Positions 7,800-16,578 are shown, counted from the first letter of the stretch. The stretch is 64,000 nt of DNA from Amycolatopsis sp. NBC_00345 (GCF_036116635.1 NZ_CP107995.1:806001-870000); one strand, 5' to 3'. Notes: generated by a model from the letters alone, not told the origin. Numbers and translations: made by a program.

Positions 7800-9169
7800 C
7801 TCGCGTCCCCGGCCGCGGCGTCGAGTGCGGCGAGCAGGATCCCGGCCGCGGTGCGCACCACCTCCGCGGTGACGTTGAGCGGGGGCAGCAGCCGCACCAC
7901 GCAGTCGCCGCGCCCGCCCAGTTCGACGATGAGCCCGCGGCGCAGCGCCTGTTCCTGCACGGCCAGGGCGAGGGCCGACGCGGGCGCGCCGGTGTGCGGG
8001 TCGGCCAGCTCGATGCCCCACATCAGCCCGGCCCCGCGCACGTCCGCCACCCAGGGATGGCCGGCCAGCGGGGCGAACAGCACTTCGAGCTGGTGCTCCC
8101 GCTCGACGACGTTCGCGAGCACTCCGTCGCGCTTGATCACCTCGATGGCCCGCACCCCCGCGGCGAAGGCGAGCTGGTTGCCGCGGAAGGTGCCGCTGTG
8201 CGCGCCCGGCGCCCAGGTGTCCAGGCGCTCGTCGTAGATGATCAGCGCGACCGGCGCGCCGATCCCGCTGAGCGCCTTGGACGCGATGACCACGTCGGGC
8301 TCGATGCCGTAACGCTCGAAGGCGAACCAGGTCCCGGTCCGGCCGCAGCCGGTCTGCACCTCGTCGACGACCAGCGGGATGTCCAGCTCCCGGGTCAGCT
8401 CGCGCACCCGGTGCACGAAGCTCTCCCGCGCCGGGATCACGCCGCCCTCGCCCTGCACCAGTTCGAGCACGACCGCCGCGGGCAGCGGGATGCCGCCGTT
8501 GGCGTCGGTCAGCGACCGCTCGAGGAATTCCACGCAGTTGGTGGCGCAGGTGTCCGGCTCGAGCCCGACCGGGCACCGGTGGCAGTAGGAGTACGGGAAG
8601 AAGTGCACGCCGGGCATCGTGTTGGCGACCGGCTGCTTCTGGCTGACCAGCCCGGTCAGGCTCAGCGCGGCGTGGGTGCTGCCGTGGAACCCGCCCTGGA
8701 ACGACACGATGTCGCCGCGCCCGGTCGCGGTCTTGCACAGCTTGAGCGCGGCCTCGACCGCGTTCGCCCCGGTCGGCCCGCAGAAGTGCAGTTTCATCCT
8801 CGACCGCATGCCTTCGGGCAGCATCGCGAGCTGGGCCGCGGTGAACTCGTCCTTGGCCGGGGTGGGGAAGTCCAGCGCGTGGGTCAGCAGGCCCAGCTGG
8901 CCGGTCATGGCCTCGACCAGCTCGGGGTGGTTGTGGCCGAGGGACAGCACTCCGGCCCCGGCGAGGAAGTCGATGAACACGTTGCCGTCGACGTCGCGCA
9001 CGAAGCTGCCGGAGCCTTCGGCGATCGCGATCGGCAGGTGCCGGGGGTAGGCCCTGGCGTTGGACTCCCGGCGGTCCTGCCGGGCGAGGTACTCGGCCGA
9101 GCGCGGGCCGGGCAGGTCGCCGTGGACGGCGGGGCCGGTGAGCGACGCGGGGTGAGCGAGGGTGGTCAT
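7796..9169 (-). CDS. Diaminobutyrate-2-oxoglutarate aminotransferase
   Basis: This 457-residue class-III PLP aminotransferase carries VVDEVQTGCGRTG (the Asp that contacts the pyridine nitrogen) and the PLP-lysine segment ASKALSGIG. The N-terminal ESNARAYPRHLPIAIAEG and FHGSTHAALSLTG patterns match the EctB/Dat group, which converts aspartate semialdehyde and glutamate to L-2,4-diaminobutyrate. It overlaps both neighbours by ATGA, so it is co-translated with the NRPS and the aspartokinase. No ectA or ectC is present, so ectoine is not the product. The obvious use of diaminobutyrate is as substrate of the adjacent synthetase. Confidence 0.9.
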   Translation of the reverse strand: MTTLAHPASLTGPAVHGDLPGPRSAEYLARQDRRESNARAYPRHLPIAIAEGSGSFVRDVDGNVFIDFLAGAGVLSLGHNHPELVEAMTGQLGLLTHALDFPTPAKDEFTAAQLAMLPEGMRSRMKLHFCGPTGANAVEAALKLCKTATGRGDIVSFQGGFHGSTHAALSLTGLVSQKQPVANTMPGVHFFPYSYCHRCPVGLEPDTCATNCVEFLERSLTDANGGIPLPAAVVLELVQGEGGVIPARESFVHRVRELTRELDIPLVVDEVQTGCGRTGTWFAFERYGIEPDVVIASKALSGIGAPVALIIYDERLDTWAPGAHSGTFRGNQLAFAAGVRAIEVIKRDGVLANVVEREHQLEVLFAPLAGHPWVADVRGAGLMWGIELADPHTGAPASALALAVQEQALRRGLIVELGGRGDCVVRLLPPLNVTAEVVRTAAGILLAALDAAAGDAR

Positions 9170-12100
9170 GTGGCCAGTTCTCCCGTGACAGTGGTGGTGA
9201 CCCGGTCGAGTTCGACGGCGGGGTTGCCGCCCCAGTGGGCGGCGGTGGTCAGTTCGGTGCCCTTCATCAGGAACGAATCGGGGGAGAGCACGGCGCCGCC
9301 GGCCATCGTCACTCCATAGTGGACGAAGGCGTTGGCGCCGACGACGCAGCCGGCCCCGAGGCTGATGCGGTCGGACTTGAAGGCGCCGTCTTCGAGCGAA
9401 TGGCCCTGCAGCACGCTGGCCAGGTTGAGCACGGAGCCGTCGCCGACACTGACGAGGCTCTTCTCCGGGATGCCGCAGCCGTCGTCGAACACGCGGCGGC
9501 CCATCTTCACCCCGAGCAGGCGCCAGAGCAGGACCTTGAACGGCGTCCCGTTGAACATCGTGAGGTAGCGGCCCGAGCTGAGCTTCCAGAACCGCTCGTG
9601 CCGCCAGAACACCGGGTCGTAGATCGAGCAGAACCGGGGCCGCAGCCGGCGGAAGCCCTGCACCGCGCGCTCGACGAGAATCCAGTAGGCGACGACGAAC
9701 ACCAGCGACGCGAGGATGTCCACCGCCCACACGACCGGGCCGAACCGGCTGTTCAGGCTGCCCGCGACCAGCGCGATCAGCACCGTCCCGCCGAGGCCGA
9801 GGCACTGGGCGAGCAGGTACGCGAGCATCGTCACGGCGTTGTGCCGGTTCTTGCGGGCGAGGCTGTGCCGCAGTGCTTCCCCGGTGGCCAGGTTCGCGAA
9901 CCGGCTGTCCCGGTCGACCGAGCGGGGGATCTCGAAGCTCGGCGAGCCGAGCAGGCCGGTGTTCTCCCGCAGCGGGCCGTCCAGCGGGATCATCACCTTG
10001 GTGGCGAGCAGGCAGTTGGACCCGGTCCGGCCGCCGGTGGGGTAGTGGATGTTGTTGCCGGCGAAGTTGTGCTCCCCGATCTGGGTTGGCGCCAGCCGGA
10101 ACGACGTGCTGGAGTAGTCGAGGTTGCCGATGCTCAGCCCGTCGGAGATCATCGTGCCCCGGCCCACACTGGACAGCAGCGGGTTGTCGTGCCGCACCGA
10201 CAGGCCGAAGTTGGACCCGGTCTGCACGTAGTCGCCGAGGTCGTAGCCGAGCCCGCGGAGGTAGTGCACGATCGCCGAGCTGTCGCCGAAGAGGTTCTGG
10301 AAGGTCCGGATGTTGGTCAGCCGGGTGATCGTGCGCTGCACGTTGTGGTGGAACCCGAACAGCGGGTAGACCCGGCCGGGCCGGACGAGCCGGGACAGCA
10401 CCCGGGGCAGCGTGCACAGGGCCAGCAGCCCGAACAGGAGCAGGCCCAGGTACAGGCCCGCGGTCTCGCCGACGTCCGCGGCGGCCGCGCCGGCCCCGGT
10501 CAGGGTGGCCGAGGTGAACAGCTGGTCGGCGGCGTTCAAGGCGCCGAGCAGCAGCGGCACGTAGACCAGCAGCAGGAGCAGGACGCGCAGCACGCTGAAC
10601 CGCGCGCGCCGGGCCGTCCCGCACGGCCGCGGCTCCAGCGTGTCGTAGTCCACTGTGGACGGAACAGCCGGTGAGCCGTGCCAGTGCGCGCCGTCCGGGA
10701 CGGCCTGGCCGTCGTGCAGGGACGAGCTGTGCCCGAGCTGCGCGTGGTCGCCGATGGCGGTGTTGATGTCGAGCACGGACGCCTCGCCGACGAACACGCC
10801 TTCGCCGATGCTCACCCGGCCGGTGCGCAGCCGGCCGAGTTCGGCGCGGTAGCAGGCGAAAGCGGTGTCCTTCCGGATGATCGTGCCCGCGCCGACGGTG
10901 AGCAGGTCGGTGCACACCGGCAGGTTCGCCGAAAGGATGGTCACCCCCGGGCCGATCCTGGCCCCCAGCGTGCGCAGGTAGAACACGTACAACGGGGTGC
11001 CGACGAACAGCGCGAGCGGGTTGAGCCGCTGCAGGGTCTTCACGGCCCAGAACCGGACGTAACCCAGGCTCCACAACCGGATCTCGGTGGGCTTCCAGCG
11101 TCCGACCAGCAGCCACTTGGCGGCGAGCGGCACGGTGCACAGCAGCGTGAAGCCGGCCGCCGCGAACGCGACCGACCGCAGGTACAGCTCGAGCAGCCCG
11201 CTGCCGCCGCCGACCCAGATGATGCCGTCGTCGAGCACAAACGCGTCCATGCAGCAGTAGGCGAGGAACACCAGCAGCTGCAATACGCCGCACAGCACGT
11301 ACATCGGCCCGCTCACCGGCGGCGGCGGTGGTGTGGTGGCCGCGCGGACCGGTGTGCCGCCGGGCTCCCGCGTGGCCAGTGTCCCGGCCAGCGCGGCCAG
11401 GTCCGGGCTGAGGTAGACGTCCTTCATCGACACCGGCGGGAGGGCCGGGTGGTTCCGGACCTTCGCGCAGAAACGGGCGATCAGCAGGGAATTCGCGCCG
11501 AGATCGTCGAAGACGTGGTCGCGCACGGAAACCCGCTCGACGCCGAGCACGTCAGCCATGATCGCGGCCAGCTCGCGTTCCCCAGGGGTGTCCGGGGCGA
11601 CGTAGGCGTGGTCCGAACCGGTGCTGCGCGGCCCGGTCGGCACCGGCAGGTTCTTGCGGTCGGCCTTGTTCCCCGGTGTCAACGGGATGGCGTCGAGTTC
11701 CTGGAGGTAGGCCGGGATCATGTAGCCGGGCAGCCGGTCGCGCAGGTGGGCCAGGATCCGGTCGTGGCCCAGCGGCCCGGCGTCCGCCCGCCGGCTGTAG
11801 TACGCGGCCAGCTCCACCGTGTCCGGCGCGGGCGAGTGGGTGCTGACCACGGCCGCGGCGATCCCGGGCACGCCCAGCAGCGCCGACTCGACTTCGGTCA
11901 GTTCGATGCGGTAGCCCCGGATCTTCACCTGGGTGTCGATCCGCCCCTGGTACTCGATCAGCCCGGCCGGGGTGATCCGGCAGAGGTCGCCGGTGCGGTA
12001 GATGCGGCCCGACGGGTTGCCGGGGATCCCGACGAAGTCGCGGATGAACGCGCGCTCGGTGAGGTCGTCCCGGTTGAGGTAGCCGCGGGCCAGGCCGATG

Positions 12101-13272
12101 CCCGCGATGCCGAGCTCACCGGCCTCGCCGGGCGCGGCCAGCCGCGGGGCGTCCGGGTCCAGCACGACCACGGAGTAGGTCGGCAGCGGCACCCCGATCG
12201 TCACCGGCCCGGCCGGGTCGATGACCGCCCAGGTGGCGGTCACGGTCGCCTCGGTCGGGCCGTAGACGTTGAGGAACCGCCGGTCCGGGCGGTGCCAGCG
12301 GGTGATCAGGTCCTCCGGGCAGGCTTCGCCGGAGACGAGCAGGAACCGCAGTGCCGGCAGGTCTTCCTCGACCGTGGCCAGCAGCGTCGGCACACAGCAC
12401 AACGCGCTGATCCGGCGTTCGGTGAGGAAGGCGTGCAGGTCGTGGCCGACCAGCGCGCTGCCGCCCGGTTTCGGGACCAGCGTCGCGCCGGCCAGCCACG
12501 GCACCCAGATCTCTTCGACCGAGAAGTCGAAGGCGATCGTCATGCCCTGGTAGACCCGGTCGGACGGCCGCATTCCGTAGGTCTGCGCGGCGACGCGGAC
12601 GAAGTTGCAGATGCTGGCGTGGTCGACGGCCACGCCCTTGGGCCGCCCGGTCGAGCCCGAGGTGTAGATGACGTAACAGAGTTCTTCGGCCGGGGGACCG
12701 GTTTCCGCCGGGCCCAGCCGGGCCGGGTCCTGCCCGGCGATCGCCGCGGCGGACTCGTCCTCGTCGAGGAAAACCTGCCGTACGGCCAGTTCCGCGACCT
12801 GCTCACGCAGGTGCGCCAGCGTGAGCACGGTCCCGGTCCCGGCGTCACCGGCGATGTAGCCGATCCGGTCGCGGGGGAATCCCGCGTCCAGCGGGACGTA
12901 CGCGGCGTTCACCTTCAGCACCGCGAGCATGGCGGTGTAGGCCTGCACGGCGTCGTCGAACAACAGCCCGACGCGGTCTCCGGCGCCGACCCCGAGGCTG
13001 AGCAGGTGCCGGGCCAATTGATTGGCGCGGGCGTCGAGGTCCGCGTAAGTGAGTTGTTCCTTACCGGCGTCGACGGCGAGGTGCCCGCTCCGGCCCTGGG
13101 CGGCCAGTTCGTCGCATTTCGCCTCGAAAAGGTGGTGCAGTCGTTCGCCCGGTCTCCACCGGGCTCTGTGGTCGGCATCGGGGCAGATCAGAACGCCGGT
13201 GCCGGTTCCGGTCCACGGGTGCTCACCGGCGAGGTCGCCCGGTAGTGGCGCATCCGGTGTCAAGCTCGTCAT
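9166..13272 (-). CDS. Pls/PosA-family NRPS, predicted poly(L-diaminobutyrate) synthetase
   Basis: This 1368-residue membrane NRPS starts at ATG 13272, five bases after GAGGAGG; an ATG further upstream lacks a ribosome site. Domain order: an adenylation domain (about 25-520) with YTSGSTGRPKGV near 204, FDFSVEEIW near 247, NVYGPTEATV near 337 and YRTGDL; a carrier domain (about 545-625) with phosphopantetheine serine in LGANS; then hydrophobic helices from about 657, near 890 and near 1140-1205. These alternate with three tandem soluble domains that contain hexapeptide-repeat-like turns. This is the plan of the epsilon-poly-lysine synthetase Pls, which activates one amino acid and polymerises it at the membrane. 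My alignment to GrsA gives pocket residues D,F,E,C,L,S,V,V,T. The acidic Glu suits a basic substrate. With Dat and Ask co-transcribed, diaminobutyrate is the likely monomer. Confidence 0.88.
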   Translation of the reverse strand: MTSLTPDAPLPGDLAGEHPWTGTGTGVLICPDADHRARWRPGERLHHLFEAKCDELAAQGRSGHLAVDAGKEQLTYADLDARANQLARHLLSLGVGAGDRVGLLFDDAVQAYTAMLAVLKVNAAYVPLDAGFPRDRIGYIAGDAGTGTVLTLAHLREQVAELAVRQVFLDEDESAAAIAGQDPARLGPAETGPPAEELCYVIYTSGSTGRPKGVAVDHASICNFVRVAAQTYGMRPSDRVYQGMTIAFDFSVEEIWVPWLAGATLVPKPGGSALVGHDLHAFLTERRISALCCVPTLLATVEEDLPALRFLLVSGEACPEDLITRWHRPDRRFLNVYGPTEATVTATWAVIDPAGPVTIGVPLPTYSVVVLDPDAPRLAAPGEAGELGIAGIGLARGYLNRDDLTERAFIRDFVGIPGNPSGRIYRTGDLCRITPAGLIEYQGRIDTQVKIRGYRIELTEVESALLGVPGIAAAVVSTHSPAPDTVELAAYYSRRADAGPLGHDRILAHLRDRLPGYMIPAYLQELDAIPLTPGNKADRKNLPVPTGPRSTGSDHAYVAPDTPGERELAAIMADVLGVERVSVRDHVFDDLGANSLLIARFCAKVRNHPALPPVSMKDVYLSPDLAALAGTLATREPGGTPVRAATTPPPPPVSGPMYVLCGVLQLLVFLAYCCMDAFVLDDGIIWVGGGSGLLELYLRSVAFAAAGFTLLCTVPLAAKWLLVGRWKPTEIRLWSLGYVRFWAVKTLQRLNPLALFVGTPLYVFYLRTLGARIGPGVTILSANLPVCTDLLTVGAGTIIRKDTAFACYRAELGRLRTGRVSIGEGVFVGEASVLDINTAIGDHAQLGHSSSLHDGQAVPDGAHWHGSPAVPSTVDYDTLEPRPCGTARRARFSVLRVLLLLLVYVPLLLGALNAADQLFTSATLTGAGAAAADVGETAGLYLGLLLFGLLALCTLPRVLSRLVRPGRVYPLFGFHHNVQRTITRLTNIRTFQNLFGDSSAIVHYLRGLGYDLGDYVQTGSNFGLSVRHDNPLLSSVGRGTMISDGLSIGNLDYSSTSFRLAPTQIGEHNFAGNNIHYPTGGRTGSNCLLATKVMIPLDGPLRENTGLLGSPSFEIPRSVDRDSRFANLATGEALRHSLARKNRHNAVTMLAYLLAQCLGLGGTVLIALVAGSLNSRFGPVVWAVDILASLVFVVAYWILVERAVQGFRRLRPRFCSIYDPVFWRHERFWKLSSGRYLTMFNGTPFKVLLWRLLGVKMGRRVFDDGCGIPEKSLVSVGDGSVLNLASVLQGHSLEDGAFKSDRISLGAGCVVGANAFVHYGVTMAGGAVLSPDSFLMKGTELTTAAHWGGNPAVELDRVTTTVTGELAT

Positions 13273-14053
13273 GCACTCCTCCTCATTTGACGCAGGGATT
13301 CGCATATCGCCGGTAAAAGGCGATTTGGCGATGAGGAAAACGTGTTTTCCGGGGTGCTCGAAGGAGGGGCGCGCCGAGCACCGCCCGCCCTGGTTAACGT
13401 CGCTGAAACCCCGTAGTTACAGCGTAGCGCAGACTCTTCCACGAAAACCGTGAGTTGGCCGTAAGCGACGTCGACTGTGCAGAATCTGGAAAAGAATGAT
13501 CAAAGACGGGGTAAGTTAATAGGCCAGGAGGGTGAACCGGACGATTTCTCGACGTACGGGATTCTGGTCTTTTTGCCTGGTGAAAGGTGATTGTGAGCGA
13601 CGTGGTGAGGGCGCATGTGAATATTCACAAATTCGCGCTGTGGTGCGAATAACTGCGCGAGGGGCTGTCCGGAATATGGGACGGCGAATACGGTCCAAGG
13701 TCACCAAATGGGATCTTGGGGGAAATATCGCGTTGTGAAGAAAGGTCCCGGGTTTGCGGGTTACCGGACGGTTTCATCTCCGGGTCCGATAATCGACGCC
13801 GTTTCGATGAGCCGCTCCGGTCGTCTCATACGATTTCAGCAGGGAAACCGGCGTTGCGGGAACCATGGATTAATCGTCGCAGCCCGGTGAACTGGTCTGG
13901 ACCAGATGGCAGGGGGAGGTTCGGGCAGTGGCATGGAGCCGCCAGGGCAGCAACCGGGTGAGTTCAACTGCCGTCCCCTCCGGTGTCGTCTGGGGTTCAG
14001 CCGGTACTGGTCGACTTGACGGTGTTTCTGACCGGCTGCTCCCAGAGGACGAA
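13273..14053. other. Gene-free, relatively AT-rich intergenic region with palindromes
   Basis: This region lies between the synthetase operon and the divergent type VII-like cluster. It shows no convincing gene; a 68-residue frame at 13532 has no ribosome site or recognisable motif. It contains GGAAAACGTGTTTTCC (13335-13350, arms of 7 with a 2-bp centre), the perfect 12-bp palindrome GTGAATATTCAC (13617-13628) and the inverted pair ATTCGC/GCGAAT (13631-13636 and 13645-13650). These are candidate operators for either operon. The base composition is clearly less GC-rich than the flanks. Confidence 0.5.
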
Positions 14054-14635
14054 GTGACACAATTCGCACAAGGCGGGGATGGTGACCCGCTGGCCTCGTT
14101 CACCGCCGAGGTCGAGGGGATCAGGGCCAAGGCCGACGAGATGGCCGAACGGCTGCGCACCGCCACCGGGACGGCGCGGACGCCCGACGGCGCCGTGTCC
14201 GTGACGGTCGGCGCGGCCGGCGTGCTGCAGGGGATCACGTTCGGCGCCAAGGCTTATCACCGGCCGCCGGAGGTGCTGTCCGCGATGGTGATGCAGCTGA
14301 TCGCGACCGCGCAGAAGGAAGTGTCGGCCGAGGTCTACGACGCGTTTGGCGGACTGGTCGGCGGCGAGGACTCCGAGGCGATGGCGATCCTGCAGGAGTT
14401 CGTGCCCCAGCCGGACGAGGAGGACGAGCCGGCGCCGCCCGCGGCCGCGCCATCGCCATCCGGGGCCGCGCCGCCGCCGCCCGGGGGCGCGCCGCCGCCG
14501 CGACCGCAGCAACCGCCGGCGCCACCCCCTCCCGCGGCCGCGCCACCCCAGCAGCAAAGCCCCCCGCCGCCCTCGCCGCGCCGGCCGGCCCGGTCAGCCC
14601 CGGTCGAGGACGACCTAGACAACAATCCTTGGTGA
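14054..14635 (+). CDS. YbaB/EbfC-like nucleoid-associated protein with Pro-rich tail
   Basis: This protein of 193 residues starts from GTG 14054, which follows AGAGGA with good spacing. The open frame extends to 13928 but lacks a site there. Residues about 10-120 form a YbaB-like helical/strand domain (VSVTVGAAGVLQGITFG is the characteristic strand region). The C-terminal 75 residues are almost only Pro, Ala and Gln, ending VEDDLDNNPW. In actinobacteria such YbaB proteins often sit directly upstream of EspC/WXG100-type secretion substrates, as here. Its role is probably DNA binding or a chaperone-like function for the cluster, and this is uncertain. Confidence 0.78.
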   Translation: MTQFAQGGDGDPLASFTAEVEGIRAKADEMAERLRTATGTARTPDGAVSVTVGAAGVLQGITFGAKAYHRPPEVLSAMVMQLIATAQKEVSAEVYDAFGGLVGGEDSEAMAILQEFVPQPDEEDEPAPPAAAPSPSGAAPPPPGGAPPPRPQQPPAPPPPAAAPPQQQSPPPPSPRRPARSAPVEDDLDNNPW

Positions 14636-14648
14636 GAAGGGAAAACCG

Positions 14649-14981
14649 GTGGCAGGGAACGGTTTCACGGTCATCCCGGACGAACTGCACAAGTTCAGCG
14701 GGTACCTCAGCGGCACCACCGCGCCCGCGGTGAAGGAAGCCGCCAGCGGCGTGCACGGGGCGAACGGCTTCGACAACCAGGCGTTCGGCATCCTCCTCGC
14801 GCAGATCCTCGCCATCCCGGCGCGGATCGCGATGAGCGTCGTCGCCGGCAATCTGGACAAGGTCTCGGACGACGTCACCGCGACGGCCGACAGCACGAAA
14901 AAGGCCGCGGAGGCCTACACCAACCAGGACGAGAGCGCGTCGAACGGGCTCGGGACCTTCAAGGCGGAACTGAAACCATGA
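14649..14981 (+). CDS. EspC-like type VII secretion target
   Basis: This 110-residue helical protein starts at GTG 14649, 13 bp after the YbaB-like gene, with a GAGAAGGG ribosome site. It opens MAGNGFTVIPDELHKFSGYL and has the two-helix layout of EspC/WXG100-like substrates: an N-terminal helix with a Leu/Phe heptad pattern, a central hydrophobic segment, and a C-terminal helix rich in Asp/Thr/Ala. There is no signal peptide, consistent with type VII export. Its stop overlaps the next start (ATGA), so it is probably a partner of the large downstream protein. No ESX core components are in this window. Confidence 0.7.
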   Translation: MAGNGFTVIPDELHKFSGYLSGTTAPAVKEAASGVHGANGFDNQAFGILLAQILAIPARIAMSVVAGNLDKVSDDVTATADSTKKAAEAYTNQDESASNGLGTFKAELKP

Positions 14982-16549
14982 GTGTCGTAGAGCCCATCAC
15001 CTCGTCGAACTCGACGAGCGGGGCGGGGGCGATCGACAGCTGGCACAGCGTGGCCTCGGCGATCACCGAGATCAAGACCGCGCACGGGGCCGACGCGGCC
15101 GCGATCGGCGTCGAGATCGGCGTGACGGTGATCGGCGCGATCGCCGACACGGCCGCGCTCGTGCTGGACCCGCTGGCGAAGCTGACGTCCGCCGGCCTCG
15201 GCTGGCTGATCGAGCACATCTCGTTCCTCAAGGAGCCGCTGGACCAGGTCGCCGGTGACCCGGCGGAGATCAAGAAGCTGGCCGAGGAGCTGCACAAGAT
15301 CGGGGAGACGCTCCGCAACTCCGCGAAGGACCTGGACGCCGCGCTCGCCGCCCAGATCACCAACTGGAAGGGCGAGGGGTACGACGCCTTCAAGAAGGAG
15401 GTCGACACCCGGCGCGGGCAGATCGAGGACTCCGGGCACTCCGTCGACATCGCCGGGTACGTGGTCGAGACCACGATGGCGCTGGTCACCGCGGTGCGCT
15501 CGCTGCTGCGCGACCTGATCACCACGATCCTGGGCGACATCATCGCCACGGTGCTGGTCGGGCTGGCGATGGCCGCGTTCACCTTCGGCGCGTCACTGGT
15601 CGCGGCGGTGGGCACGAGCGTCGCGCTGGCGGCGGCGCAGGCCGTTTCGTTCGCCGCGAAGCTGGCCAAGCTGATGGGCCTGGGGGAGCGCACGGTGGGG
15701 CGGCTGGTCAAGCTCTCCGCCCAGATCAAGCCGCTGCCGAAGACCGGCGGGACCACACACGAGCTGACCCCGATCACGCCGCATCCGGGTGGCACGGGCA
15801 CACCGCACACCGAGACCCCGCCGGGAACGCGGCCGCCGACTCCGCACGAGGAGGCCCCGCCGACTCCGCACAACGACACGCCGGAAGGCTCGCCGCCGCC
15901 GACCCCGCACGAGGAGACCCCGCCGGGCTCGCCCCACAACAACGAAGACGACGTGTTCAACGACTGGGTGAACGCGGACAACCACCTCAACGGCCCGCCG
16001 CACACCGAGACCCCGCCGGGAACACGGCCCCCGACGCCACACGACGACGCGCCGCCGACTCCGCACGACGACGCGCCGCCGACTCCGCATGACGATGCGC
16101 CGACTCCGCACGACGACACTCCGACCCCCCACGACGATGCGCCGACTCCGCACGACGAGGGCACGAACACCGCCGGGGACCACACCGACGTCCCGCCGCC
16201 GGCGAAGCCCCCGGAGCCGCAATCTCCGTTGAAGCCGTGGGAAATCAAGAAGATGAAGGCGCACGAGGACTGGCTGAAGGGGGCGAGCTGGGACAAGGTC
16301 AAGTGGGTCGAGAACCAGTTCAAGACCAACCCGAAACTGCAGAAGTACTACCCGGTCATGAAGGGGCTGTCGGACGCCAAGAGCAGTAAGAACTTCGTGG
16401 GCTGGGTCGGCAAGGACTTCGTGAACGTCGACAAGGCGCTCACCGACATCCAGATGCAGGCCGACACCGCCTGGGCCGATTCGGACAAGAAGTGGCGCGA
16501 GGAGCACCCGGACCCCGCCGCGACGGACCCGGGCCAGCAGAAGGCCTGA
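14978..16549 (+). CDS. Large WXG-like protein with PTPHDD repeats, putative type VII effector
   Basis: This is a 523-residue protein in three parts. Residues about 15-250 are a WXG100/PPE-like helical region; ITNWKGEGYDAF supplies the W-x-G turn near residue 130, followed by two long hydrophobic segments (about 160-215). Residues about 255-415 are a low-complexity hinge with repeated TPHTETPPGTRPP, PTPHEE and PTPHDDAP units, rich in His, Asp and Pro. Residues about 418-523 form a compact charged domain (WEIKKMKAHEDWLKG and later Trp-rich helices) that I do not recognise. A modular head, hinge and C-terminal tip is typical of secreted effector or toxin proteins. No immunity gene follows. A perfect 25-bp hairpin ends the operon. 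Confidence 0.72.
   Translation: MSVVEPITSSNSTSGAGAIDSWHSVASAITEIKTAHGADAAAIGVEIGVTVIGAIADTAALVLDPLAKLTSAGLGWLIEHISFLKEPLDQVAGDPAEIKKLAEELHKIGETLRNSAKDLDAALAAQITNWKGEGYDAFKKEVDTRRGQIEDSGHSVDIAGYVVETTMALVTAVRSLLRDLITTILGDIIATVLVGLAMAAFTFGASLVAAVGTSVALAAAQAVSFAAKLAKLMGLGERTVGRLVKLSAQIKPLPKTGGTTHELTPITPHPGGTGTPHTETPPGTRPPTPHEEAPPTPHNDTPEGSPPPTPHEETPPGSPHNNEDDVFNDWVNADNHLNGPPHTETPPGTRPPTPHDDAPPTPHDDAPPTPHDDAPTPHDDTPTPHDDAPTPHDEGTNTAGDHTDVPPPAKPPEPQSPLKPWEIKKMKAHEDWLKGASWDKVKWVENQFKTNPKLQKYYPVMKGLSDAKSSKNFVGWVGKDFVNVDKALTDIQMQADTAWADSDKKWREEHPDPAATDPGQQKA
16041..16160 (+). repeat. Tandem repeat encoding PTPHDD units
   Basis: Units of 24 and then 21 or 18 bp resembling CCGACTCCGCACGACGAC are repeated about six times in frame. 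They encode PPTPHDDA and PTPHDD(A/T). The codons vary at third positions (CAC/CAT, GAC/GAT), so the array is not freshly amplified but is probably kept by selection on the peptide. Confidence 0.75.
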
Positions 16550-16578
16550 CCGCGCCGTCCTGAGCTGGGCCGTCCATG

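Noticed and set aside
6525..9169. Ectoine biosynthesis cluster (aspartokinase plus EctB-like aminotransferase)
   Set aside because: No ectA, ectC or ectD is present, and both genes are co-translated with a Pls-type NRPS, so diaminobutyrate is more likely used for a polymer.
10678..13245. Very long plus-strand open frame (855 codons) opposite the NRPS
   Set aside because: It is a shadow of the high-GC coding strand, full of Arg, Gly, Val and Gln, without any domain.
9166..13272. Siderophore or ordinary peptide NRPS
   Set aside because: There is no condensation domain with HHxxxDG, no thioesterase and only one module; the membrane and tandem C-terminal domains are those of the Pls/PosA type.
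13532..13738. Small 68-residue frame in the gap before the YbaB-like gene
   Set aside because: It has no ribosome site or family features and lies over palindromes; more probably non-coding.
15780..16200. CRISPR-like array
   Set aside because: The repeats are in frame, degenerate and without unique spacers; they encode PTPHDD units.
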